Below, one piece after another: positions 1 through 6,822 of a DNA stretch of 20,492 bases. Under the pieces are notes generated by a model. It made no database searches. It was not told the DNA's origin and saw nothing but the letters and a program-made list of their open reading frames with translations. The DNA lies in contig DATKDQ010000231.1 of NCBI GenBank assembly GCA_035544635.1, positions 1 to 20,492 on the forward strand, given 5' to 3'. The stretch is from DATAFT01 sp035544635 (lineage in GTDB: Bacteria; Acidobacteriota; Thermoanaerobaculia; Multivoradales; Multivoraceae). Position 1 is the stretch's first letter; each line of letters begins with the position of its first letter. The position numbers and the translations under genes were made by a program.

Positions 1-2
1 CC

Positions 3-1748
3 GACGAGATCCCCACCGAGGAGCGTCCCGAGGACAACTTCTCGTTCGACGAGCACCTACTCGAGCGCATCTCGGTGCTCGAGGAGGTCCTGAAGCGCAC
101 CGCCGAAACCGTGCGCGACATCCTGACCACGCTCCAGAAGCAGGAGAAGAACCTGCTCATCAACCACACCGGTCTGGGCGCGCTGGCGGAAACGCTCCAA
201 ACCAAGGGCCTGATCGAGACCGAGGCGTGGAGCGACGTCTGGCAGATGCGCGCCCAGAGCCAGCTGCTCGCGCTCGAGAAGCGCGAGCGCTTCGCCGCCT
301 GCCGCGACCGCATCGAGGCGCTCTACCGCGGCCGGCGGCGGGATGCGTTCCTGCGCCACCTGCGCCAGGCGGAGGTGCACTTTCTATCTTTCGACCTCGA
401 CGCCGCGCTCGCCGCGCTCGAGGACGCCTACGCGCTGGACCGCGCGAACTACCAGCTCGCGCACTTCCTGGGCGAGACCTGGTTCAACGAGGGCGATGCA
501 GAAAAGGCGCTGCGCTACTTCACGCGCGTGCTCGACCTCAAGCCCGATCACTACGACTGCCTGGTCTACAGCGGTGTCATCCACTACGAGCTCGGCGACC
601 TGGCGCGTGCCGAGGCCTTTCTCGATCGCGGCGTCGAGGTCTATCCCGACGCCTTCCTGCCGTTGTTCTGCCTGGGCGCAATCCACGCGCGAGAGGGACG
701 CCTCGATCGCGCCGCCTCATTTCTCGAGCGCGCGGTCGAGGTGGATTCGGCACCGCAGGCGTTCTACCTGCTCGGCAGCGCCTACCACGACATGGGCAGG
801 CTGCTGCCGGCGATCCGCGCGCTCCGGCAGGCGACCCGCCTCGATCCCACCTTCGAGGAGGCCCATCACCTGCTCGGCCTCGCCTACCTCGATCGCCACT
901 GGCGGCGCAAGGCGCTCGAGGCGTTCCGGCAGGCCCAGCGCCTGAATCCGAAGAAGATGCGCTACCGTGATCTGGTCGGCTACCTCTCGGGCAGCTCCGA
1001 GGTTCCGCTGCCGCGCGTCGAGGGCGAGGCGGCGAAGTGGCTGGAGAAGGCGGAGAAGAGCCTGCAGAGCGATCAGGCCGCCGAGGCGCTGCGCTGCTAC
1101 GGGCGGGCGCTGCGGCTGGAGCCCGACAACCCCACGGTCCTGATGTCGCACGCCCTCGCCTGCCTGCAGATGAACCGGCATCAGGAGAGCGAGGCGATCA
1201 CCCGCAAGGTGCTCGATTTGAACCCGGGAGAAATGCTCAAGGCGACCGCCTACGCGGCGCTGATCGAGGCGCTGCGCGGCGAGGGCCGCTACCGCGAGGG
1301 GAACCGCGTCGGCGTCCGGCTGCTCGACGAGGGCAGGTCCAACTTCGCGAAGACCATCGCCTACTACGAGATGGCGTACAACCTGGCGGAGATGGAGGAG
1401 GACCTGGATCGCGCCCTCGACTACGCGCAGCGCTCGCTCGAGCTCGCGCCGGACGAGCTCAAGGAGTTCCCGCTCGCCGCGCTCGGTTGGGTGCACTACA
1501 AGCGGCGCGAGTTCGACCAGGCGGTGGAGTTCCTGTCGCGCTCGACCGAGCTCGAGCGCTCGCCCACCACACTGACGCATCTCGGCATGGCGCTGCTCGC
1601 TTCGGGCCGGGAGGAGCAGGCGCGTACGGTGCTGCGCGAGGCGCGCCGGCTGGGCGAGCGCACGGTGTCGCTCCAGGAGAAGATGATGGAGTTCCTGCGC
1701 GACTCGACGCGGCTGTTCGAGGCGCTCGACGCTCCGCGGAGCGAGTGA
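3..1748 (+). CDS. TPR-repeat protein, 5' end cut by the window
   Basis: The frame is open from the first bases of the window to the TGA at 1746-1748, giving 581 visible residues. A GTG at position 75 could start translation, but the upstream codons read as ordinary protein (DEIPTEERPEDNFSFDEHLL), so the true start is probably outside the window. After a helical N-terminal part of about 125 residues, roughly eleven tetratricopeptide-like repeats follow in two blocks (visible residues about 130-330 and 345-570). They carry the usual spacing of small and bulky residues, for example LGETWFNEGDAEKALRYF and LGWVHYKRREFDQAVEFL. TPRs are protein-interaction scaffolds; no catalytic domain, signal peptide or membrane segment is visible. 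The stop overlaps the proS start (TGATG), so the two genes are probably translationally coupled. The specific role is unknown. Confidence 0.85.
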   Translation, partial: DEIPTEERPEDNFSFDEHLLERISVLEEVLKRTAETVRDILTTLQKQEKNLLINHTGLGALAETLQTKGLIETEAWSDVWQMRAQSQLLALEKRERFAACRDRIEALYRGRRRDAFLRHLRQAEVHFLSFDLDAALAALEDAYALDRANYQLAHFLGETWFNEGDAEKALRYFTRVLDLKPDHYDCLVYSGVIHYELGDLARAEAFLDRGVEVYPDAFLPLFCLGAIHAREGRLDRAASFLERAVEVDSAPQAFYLLGSAYHDMGRLLPAIRALRQATRLDPTFEEAHHLLGLAYLDRHWRRKALEAFRQAQRLNPKKMRYRDLVGYLSGSSEVPLPRVEGEAAKWLEKAEKSLQSDQAAEALRCYGRALRLEPDNPTVLMSHALACLQMNRHQESEAITRKVLDLNPGEMLKATAYAALIEALRGEGRYREGNRVGVRLLDEGRSNFAKTIAYYEMAYNLAEMEEDLDRALDYAQRSLELAPDELKEFPLAALGWVHYKRREFDQAVEFLSRSTELERSPTTLTHLGMALLASGREEQARTVLREARRLGERTVSLQEKMMEFLRDSTRLFEALDAPRSE

Positions 1749-3499
1749 TGCCCCCTCCTTCCTCGAGCCTCATGGGCCACCGCTGGTCCCGCTACTACCT
1801 GTACACCACCCGCGAGGTACCCGGGGACGCCGAGGTGGTGAGCCACCGGCTGATGGCGCGCGCCGGAATGATCAAGAAGCTCGCCGCCGGCATCTACACC
1901 TATGCGCCGCTGGCGCGGCGGACGATCGGCAAGCTCGAGGCGATCGTCCGCGCCGAGATGGAGAAGGCCGGAGGTGTCGAGCTCCTGATGCCGGCGATCC
2001 AGCCGGCGTCGCTGTGGCAGGAGTCTGGGCGCTGGGAGCAGTACGGCAAGGAGTTGCTCCGCATTCGGGACCGCCACCAGCGCGACTTCTGCTTCGGCCC
2101 CACTCACGAAGAGGTGGTCACCGATCTGGTGCGCGGCGACGTCAAGAGCTACCGCCAGCTTCCCATTCTGCTCTACCAGATTCAGACCAAGTTTCGCGAC
2201 GAGGTCCGCCCGCGCTTCGGGCTCATGCGCGGGCGCGAGTTCCTGATGAAGGACGCCTACTCGTTCCACACCAGTGAGGAGAGCCTGCGCGAGACCTACG
2301 AGCTGGTGTGCCGGGCCTACCGCGGCATCTTCGACGCCTGCCGGCTCGACTACACCATGGTCGAGGCCGACACCGGGTCGATCGGCGGGTCTTCGTCGCA
2401 CGAGTTCATGGTCCTCGCGTCGACCGGCGAGAGCGCGGTGGTGTCGTGCCGCGCCTGCGGCTACGCGGCGAATGTGGAGAAGGCGGAGGCGCCCAAGTCG
2501 GCGGCCCAGGCTGCGGCGGGCGGCGGCGCCGACGAGCTGCGCCAGGTGGCAACTCCCGGGCTGCGCACCATCGGCGAGGTGTCCAAAGCGCTCGGGCTCG
2601 AGCCGCGGGAGCTGGTCAAGACGCTGCTCTATGAAGCCGACGGCAAGCCGGTCGCGGTCGCCGTGCGCGGCGATCACGAGGTCAACGAGATCAAGCTCCA
2701 GAACGCGCTCGCTGCGACCGAGGTGCGGCTCGCGGACGACGCGGCGGTGGAGCGCGCGACCGGAGCGCCGACCGGCTTTCTGGGTCCGGTGGGCCTCGCG
2801 CCGGACGTCCCACTCTGGGCCGATCACGCGGCCCGCGGGCTGGCGAGCTTCGGCTGCGGCGCCAATCGCGCCGATGCGCACTACGTCGGCGCGCAGTGGG
2901 GGCGCGACGCCGAGCCCACGGCCTGGGCCGACCTGCGCCTGGTCCGCGGCGGCGATCCCTGCCCGCGCTGCGGCGCGACGCTCGAGGAATCGCGCGGCAT
3001 CGAGGTGGGCCACACCTTCATGCTCGGTGTCAAGTACTCGGCGGCGATGGGCGCTGGCTTCACCGACGAGCGCGGCGCGACCCATCCCCTGATCATGGGC
3101 TGCTACGGGCTCGGGCTGGGACGCACGATGGCGGCCGCGATCGAGCAGAACCACGACGAGCACGGCATCATCTGGCCGCTCCCGCTGGCGCCGTTCCAGG
3201 TGCTGCTGGTGTCGCTCAACCCCAACGACGAGGCAGTCCGCCGCCAGAGCGACGAGCTCTACGACGCGCTGTGCGCGCGGGGCGTGGAGGTCCTCTACGA
3301 CGACCGCGACGAGCGCCCGGGCGTCAAGTTCAACGACGCCGACCTCGTCGGCATCCCGATTCGGCTGGTGGTGGGCGGCAAGAGCCTGGCGCGCGGCGAG
3401 GTCGAGCTATCGCTGCGCCGCGACCGCGAGAAGCACGCGATCCCGGTCGCCGAGGCGGTGACGAAGACGCTCGAGTCTCTGAGCCCGCTCGAGGGGTGA
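1748..3499 (+). CDS. proS: Prolyl-tRNA synthetase (bacterial type, with editing domain)
   Basis: This class II synthetase charges tRNA-Pro with proline in the cytoplasm. The 583 residues match the usual length of the bacterial form. The catalytic core shows FGPTHEE (117-123), the motif 2 region RDEVRPRFGLMRGREFLMKDA (part; 150-170) and motif 3 GLGLGRTMAAAIEQNHD (454-470). Between motifs 2 and 3 lies the inserted YbaK-like editing domain (about 235-400), including LVKTLLYEA, whose Lys291 corresponds to the family's editing lysine. The insertion is bracketed by two CxxC pairs (234/237 and 405/408). The C-terminal anticodon-binding domain begins near APFQVLLVSLNPND. The ATG at 1748 overlaps the stop of the TPR gene; an in-frame ATG at 1772 (MGHRWSRYY) is a reasonable alternative, because most homologues begin close to the WSRYY segment. 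Confidence 0.97.
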   Translation: MPPPSSSLMGHRWSRYYLYTTREVPGDAEVVSHRLMARAGMIKKLAAGIYTYAPLARRTIGKLEAIVRAEMEKAGGVELLMPAIQPASLWQESGRWEQYGKELLRIRDRHQRDFCFGPTHEEVVTDLVRGDVKSYRQLPILLYQIQTKFRDEVRPRFGLMRGREFLMKDAYSFHTSEESLRETYELVCRAYRGIFDACRLDYTMVEADTGSIGGSSSHEFMVLASTGESAVVSCRACGYAANVEKAEAPKSAAQAAAGGGADELRQVATPGLRTIGEVSKALGLEPRELVKTLLYEADGKPVAVAVRGDHEVNEIKLQNALAATEVRLADDAAVERATGAPTGFLGPVGLAPDVPLWADHAARGLASFGCGANRADAHYVGAQWGRDAEPTAWADLRLVRGGDPCPRCGATLEESRGIEVGHTFMLGVKYSAAMGAGFTDERGATHPLIMGCYGLGLGRTMAAAIEQNHDEHGIIWPLPLAPFQVLLVSLNPNDEAVRRQSDELYDALCARGVEVLYDDRDERPGVKFNDADLVGIPIRLVVGGKSLARGEVELSLRRDREKHAIPVAEAVTKTLESLSPLEG

Positions 3500-3530
3500 T
3501 AGCGCTCGAGGGGCGACAGGCTACTCGTTT

Positions 3531-3560
3531 CTCCCCAGCACGGGTGGACCCTGCGGGGAG
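3531..3560. terminator. Hairpin between convergent genes, possible bidirectional terminator
   Basis: Arms CTCCCC and GGGGAG, then GCA/TGC, then GGGT/ACCC around a GG loop form a long stem, with two single-base bulges on the 5' side. It lies between the convergent ends of proS (+) and the CBS-domain gene (-), where terminators are expected. No T-tract follows on either strand, so it is not a textbook intrinsic terminator; the call rests on position and stem strength. Confidence 0.4.
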
Positions 3561-3589
3561 ATGAGTATCCTTGTCACCTACTCCGCCAC

Positions 3590-4960
3590 CTACTTCGCGC
3601 CGCCGGCCGCCTCCGGCGCCACCTCGGCGGGCGATTCCACCGTCAGACGCAGGGTGCTGATGCGATTGCCGTCGATCTCCTGGACCCGGAGCGCGAGATG
3701 GGCGATGCGCACCACGTCGCCGACGCGGCCGCGCCGCCCGAGCTCCGACAGGACCACACCACCGATGGTGTCCTCGTCGCGCTCCGAGAGCTCGAGGTCG
3801 AGCTCGTCCTCCAGATCCGCGACCAGCATCTGGCCCGAGACCTGGTAGGTGTTCGGCCCCAGCGGCACGATCTCCGGCCGCTCGAAGTCGAACTCGTCCT
3901 GGATCTCACCCACGATCTCCTCGATCACGTTCTCGAGCGTGACGATGCCGCTCACGCCCCCGTACTCGTCGAGCACGGCCGCCATGTGGACGCGCTCTGC
4001 ACGCATGCGGCGGAGCATGCGATCGGCCTGGAGCGTCTCCGGCACGAACGAGATCGCGCGCCGCACCTCGGTGAGCGTCGACGGCGGCTCGGGCGCACGG
4101 AAGAGGTCCTTGATGTGGACCAGGCCGACGACGTGGTCGAGATCGCCTTCGCAGAGTGGGAATCGCGTGTGGCCGGCGCGGCGCGCGATCTCCAGGTTCT
4201 CCTCCATCGAGCGCGTGGTCGACAGGTACACAACGTCGGCGCGCGGCACCATGATCTGGCGCGCGGTGCGGTGCGACAGCTCGAAGATGTTGGCCAAGAG
4301 CTCGCGCTTGTGCTCCGGGAGCTCGCTCTGCGTCTCCGAGGCGAGCAGGCGCCGGATCTCCTCCTCGCTGTGCGCGAGCTCGCTGCCGGTGACCGGCTCG
4401 ATGCCGAAGATGCGGAGGATGCCGTTCGCGGCATGGTTCAGGACCCAGATCACGGGATAGGTGACCTTGTAGAAGGCATAGAGCGGCATCGCGACCCAGA
4501 GCGAGGTCGGCTCCGGCTTGCGGATGGCGAGCGACTTGGGGGCCAGCTCGCCGAGGACGATGTGCAGGACGGTGATGAGCCCGAACGCGACCGCGAGGCT
4601 CACGGTGTGAACCACCGCAGGCGATGCGCCGAAGATACCGACCAGGAGAGGCTCCAGGATGCGGGCGAACGCCGGCTCCCCGATCCAGCCCAGGGCCAGG
4701 CTCGCCAGCGTGATGCCGAGCTGGGTCGCCGAGAGGTACGCGTCGAGGTGGGTGATCATGTGCTGGGCCACGCGCGCGCGGCGTTGCCCGGCGGCCGCCT
4801 GGAGATCGATCTGCGTCGGACGCACCTTGACCAGCGCGAACTCCGCCGCCACGAAGAAACCGTTCATGAGCACGAACAGGATCGCCAGCGCGATCGCGAG
4901 CGGAGGGTCGATCTCGAGGCGGACGGGGGAGCTCGCCGCCAGCAGCAGAAGAGGGCTCAT
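3590..4960 (-). CDS. CNNM/DUF21 membrane protein with CBS pair and CorC_HlyC domain
   Basis: This 456-residue protein has the complete architecture of the HlyC/CorC (HCC) family. An N-terminal DUF21/CNNM transmembrane region has hydrophobic segments at about 20-46 (containing NGFFVAAEFALVKV), 72-94, 113-137 and 152-174. A tandem CBS domain pair spans about 237-353 (IMVPRADVVYL, then DEYGGVSGIVTLENVIEEIV). A C-terminal CorC_HlyC domain spans about 367-442 (TIGGVVLSELGRRGRVGD). Family members are linked to Mg2+ or Co2+ efflux/resistance and polyamine export; the older 'haemolysin' name (TlyC) is misleading. The ATG at 4958-4960 is placed just before the first membrane segment. The gene converges on proS and is followed upstream by ilvA on the same strand with a 121-bp gap. 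Family is certain; substrate is not. Confidence 0.93.
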   Translation of the reverse strand: MSPLLLLAASSPVRLEIDPPLAIALAILFVLMNGFFVAAEFALVKVRPTQIDLQAAAGQRRARVAQHMITHLDAYLSATQLGITLASLALGWIGEPAFARILEPLLVGIFGASPAVVHTVSLAVAFGLITVLHIVLGELAPKSLAIRKPEPTSLWVAMPLYAFYKVTYPVIWVLNHAANGILRIFGIEPVTGSELAHSEEEIRRLLASETQSELPEHKRELLANIFELSHRTARQIMVPRADVVYLSTTRSMEENLEIARRAGHTRFPLCEGDLDHVVGLVHIKDLFRAPEPPSTLTEVRRAISFVPETLQADRMLRRMRAERVHMAAVLDEYGGVSGIVTLENVIEEIVGEIQDEFDFERPEIVPLGPNTYQVSGQMLVADLEDELDLELSERDEDTIGGVVLSELGRRGRVGDVVRIAHLALRVQEIDGNRISTLRLTVESPAEVAPEAAGGAK

Positions 4961-5081
4961 CCGGACGCGGCTACGCCGCGCAGGACCGAGGGCGCCTGGA
5001 GGCGACCGGAGACCGCGGGCAGGTCAAGGGAAGCGCGGGGAACGGGAGACGGAGGTTCGTCGGACACTCGAGAGCGCCAGT

Positions 5082-6353
5082 CTAGCACGAGTCGGCCGAG
5101 CGCCCGGCCCGCCGGCCCTTGCGGGCGACCGATCCGGCGCGCATCCGCATCTCGCGCGGCTCGAAGCCCTGCTCGCGCAGCGCGCCCTGGAGCTGGCGGA
5201 CGTGCTCGGCGCCGCGGGTCTCCAGGGTGAGCTCGACCGCGACGCTGGCCAGGCCCAGGTCCGAGAACGTGCGCTCGTGGTGGACCTCGATCACGTTCGC
5301 CGACCGGCGGCCGACCTCCGCCAGGAGCGCGGCGAGCGCGCCCGGCTCATCGGGGAGCTGCACCTCGAGCCTCACCAGGCGCCCGTCCTTGGCGAGGCCG
5401 CGCTCGATGATGCGCGACAGGATGTTCACGTCGATGTTGCCGCCCGAGAGGATCATCACCGTCCGTTTGCCGTACGCCGCCTTGACCCGCTGGTTGTAGA
5501 GCGCGGCGAGCGCAACCGCCCCGGCGCCTTCGGTCACCGTCTTCTCCTGCTCGAGCAGGAGGAGGACGGCGTTCGCGATCTCCTCCTCGTCGACCGTCAC
5601 CAGGTCGTCGACCCAGCGCTTGACGTACTCGAGGGTCAGCTCGCCCGGCCGCTTCACCGCGATGCCGTCGGCGATGGTGGTATCCGCTTCGATGGTGACG
5701 CGGTGGCCCGCCTCGACGCTCTTCTTCATGGCCGGACAGGCGTCGGCCTCGACCCCGATCACCTTTACGCGCGGGCGCAGCCCCTTGAGCGCGACCGCGA
5801 TGCCCGAGATCAGCCCGCCGCCGCCGACCGGCACCAGCACCACCTCGAGGTCGGGCTCCTGCTCGAGCAGCTCGAGCGCGATCGTGCCCTGGCCGGCGAT
5901 CACCGCGTCGTCGTCGAACGGATGCACCGCGACCAGGCCGCGCTCGCGCTGGAGCTCAAGCGCGTGCGCGTTCGCCTCGTCGAAGTCGTTGCCTTGAAGC
6001 ACGACCTCGGCGCCGTGATCGCGCGTGTTCGAGACCTTGATCAGCGGCGTGCGCCGCGGCATCACGATGGTGGCCGGGATGCCGTCGCGCGACGCGTGAT
6101 AGGCGACCGCCTGCGCGTGGTTGCCGGCGGAGGCCGCGATCACGCCGCGCCGGCGCTCCTCGGGCGAGAGCTGGAGCAGCTTGTTGAGCGCGCCACGCTC
6201 CTTGAAGGAGCCGGTCATCTGCAGGTTCTCGAGCTTGAAGAAGGTGATGGCGCCACAGCGGCGCGAGAACGTCTCCGAGCGCGCGCAGGGAGAGAGGTAG
6301 ATGCGATCGCGGATGCGCTCGCGCGCCTCGATGACATGCCGCGGCTCGAGCAT
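5082..6353 (-). CDS. ilvA: Threonine ammonia-lyase (threonine dehydratase), ACT-domain form
   Basis: This PLP enzyme deaminates L-threonine to 2-oxobutanoate, feeding isoleucine synthesis or threonine breakdown. In 423 residues it shows the PLP-lysine motif SFKERGA (Lys51), the substrate loop SAGNHAQ (75-81) and the glycine-rich phosphate-binding loop VPVGGGGLISG (174-184). A C-terminal ACT domain spans about 327-400 (RLEVQLPDEPGALAALLAEV). The single ACT domain and length fit the medium-length form, not the ~500-residue E. coli IlvA with its doubled ACT-like regulatory region. ACT domains usually bind an amino-acid effector; which one is not visible. The tail after residue 405 is short and basic. 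The ATG at 6351-6353 is the first start before the conserved region, with no strong Shine-Dalgarno. It is divergent from the tRNA/thrS block. Confidence 0.95.
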   Translation of the reverse strand: MLEPRHVIEARERIRDRIYLSPCARSETFSRRCGAITFFKLENLQMTGSFKERGALNKLLQLSPEERRRGVIAASAGNHAQAVAYHASRDGIPATIVMPRRTPLIKVSNTRDHGAEVVLQGNDFDEANAHALELQRERGLVAVHPFDDDAVIAGQGTIALELLEQEPDLEVVLVPVGGGGLISGIAVALKGLRPRVKVIGVEADACPAMKKSVEAGHRVTIEADTTIADGIAVKRPGELTLEYVKRWVDDLVTVDEEEIANAVLLLLEQEKTVTEGAGAVALAALYNQRVKAAYGKRTVMILSGGNIDVNILSRIIERGLAKDGRLVRLEVQLPDEPGALAALLAEVGRRSANVIEVHHERTFSDLGLASVAVELTLETRGAEHVRQLQGALREQGFEPREMRMRAGSVARKGRRAGRSADSC

Positions 6354-6419
6354 GGAGGGCGGATCGTAACAGGGGGCCGCCGGGATCGCCGCGAGGGCGC
6401 GTGCGGGTGGCTGGCTCGA

Positions 6420-6449
6420 TTGACACCTTTCGTCGCCCTCTGCTACCGT
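6420..6449 (+). promoter_or_regulatory. Probable sigma-70 promoter for the tRNA-Val/thrS block
   Basis: A perfect TTGACA (-35) lies at 6420-6425. After an 18-nt spacer comes TACCGT (-10) at 6444-6449, preceded by TG one base upstream (extended -10). Transcription would start near 6456, about 100 nt before the first tRNA. It is the best promoter match in the intergenic region and is correctly oriented. The -10 is weak, matching three of six consensus bases. Confidence 0.55.
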
Positions 6450-6512
6450 TCTTCCCTTGCGGCTGGCGACCGCAACCCAGGCGATCGCGCCAAACGGTGG
6501 CTTGGAAGGCGG

Positions 6513-6554
6513 CTGTTTCGAAGGCAGCCGCTCCAGAGCAGTCGCTCGAAACAG
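6513..6554 (+). other. Hairpin in the tRNA-Val 5' leader
   Basis: Perfect 9-base inverted arms CTGTTTCGA (6513-6521) and TCGAAACAG (6546-6554) enclose a 24-nt loop. The right arm ends on the base immediately before the first nucleotide of the mature tRNA, so the stem abuts the expected RNase P cleavage site. Its function is unknown. Confidence 0.5.
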
Positions 6555-6632
6555 AGGCCCGTAGCTCAGCTTGGTTAGAGCGCTACGTTGACATCGTAGA
6601 GGTCAGCGGTTCGAGTCCGCTCGGGCCTACCA
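6555..6632 (+). tRNA. tRNA-Val (anticodon GAC)
   Basis: A complete cloverleaf can be folded by eye. The acceptor arms are AGGCCCG and CGGGCCT, the D arm GCTC/GAGC, and the anticodon stem CTACG/CGTAG. The 7-nt loop is TTGACAT with anticodon GAC at 6590-6592. The variable loop is AGGTC and the T arm is AGCGG-TTCGAGT-CCGCT. The discriminator A is followed by an encoded CCA at 6630-6632. GAC reads the valine codons GUC and GUU. It is the first of two valine tRNA genes upstream of thrS. Confidence 0.96.
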
Positions 6633-6698
6633 CCGAAGAATCGAGTCCGGAGAGGGGAGAAGGCTCCGTCAGATCGAGCGCAGGACGGTTCCAGACGC

Positions 6699-6775
6699 AG
6701 GCGCTTAGCTCAGCTGGTTAGAGCGCTACCTTCACACGGTAGAGGTCAGCGGTTCGAGTCCGCTAGCGCCTACCA
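6699..6775 (+). tRNA. tRNA-Val (anticodon CAC)
   Basis: The cloverleaf has acceptor AGGCGCT/AGCGCCT, D arm GCTC/GAGC and anticodon stem CTACC/GGTAG. The loop is TTCACAC with anticodon CAC at 6733-6735, reading GUG. The variable loop and T arm are identical to those of the preceding tRNA-Val, and CCA is encoded at 6773-6775. It lies 66 bp after the first tRNA and 47 bp before thrS, so all three probably share a transcript that is cut by RNases P and E/Z-type enzymes. Confidence 0.96.
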
Positions 6776-6786
6776 GGCCCTTCACC

Positions 6787-6807
6787 GCCAGGCGCGTCGC
6801 CTGGTGC
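6787..6807 (+). other. Hairpin between tRNA-Val and thrS
   Basis: CCAGGCG and CGCCTGG form a perfect 7-bp stem with a CGT loop, extendable through one G-U and one C-G pair. No T-tract follows, so it more likely marks a processing site or partial attenuation than full termination. It lies just upstream of the thrS start. Confidence 0.4.
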
Positions 6808-6822
6808 ACTTTCGAGATCCCG

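Noticed and set aside
1496..3163. Long antisense open frame (555 codons) opposite proS
   Set aside because: It mirrors the codon structure of a certain gene in G+C-rich DNA; its product is low-complexity Arg/Ala/Gly-rich with no recognisable domain.
4961..5081. Possible gene or regulatory element between the CBS-domain gene and ilvA
   Set aside because: No start, ribosome binding site or convincing hairpin/promoter was seen in this short gap.
3698..5230. Plus-strand open frame over the CBS-domain gene
   Set aside because: Lies antisense to a clearly conserved minus-strand membrane protein and gives a charged low-complexity product.
6555..6775. tRNA genes as an integration site for a mobile element
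   Set aside because: No integrase, no partial tRNA duplicate elsewhere in the window and only housekeeping genes on both sides.
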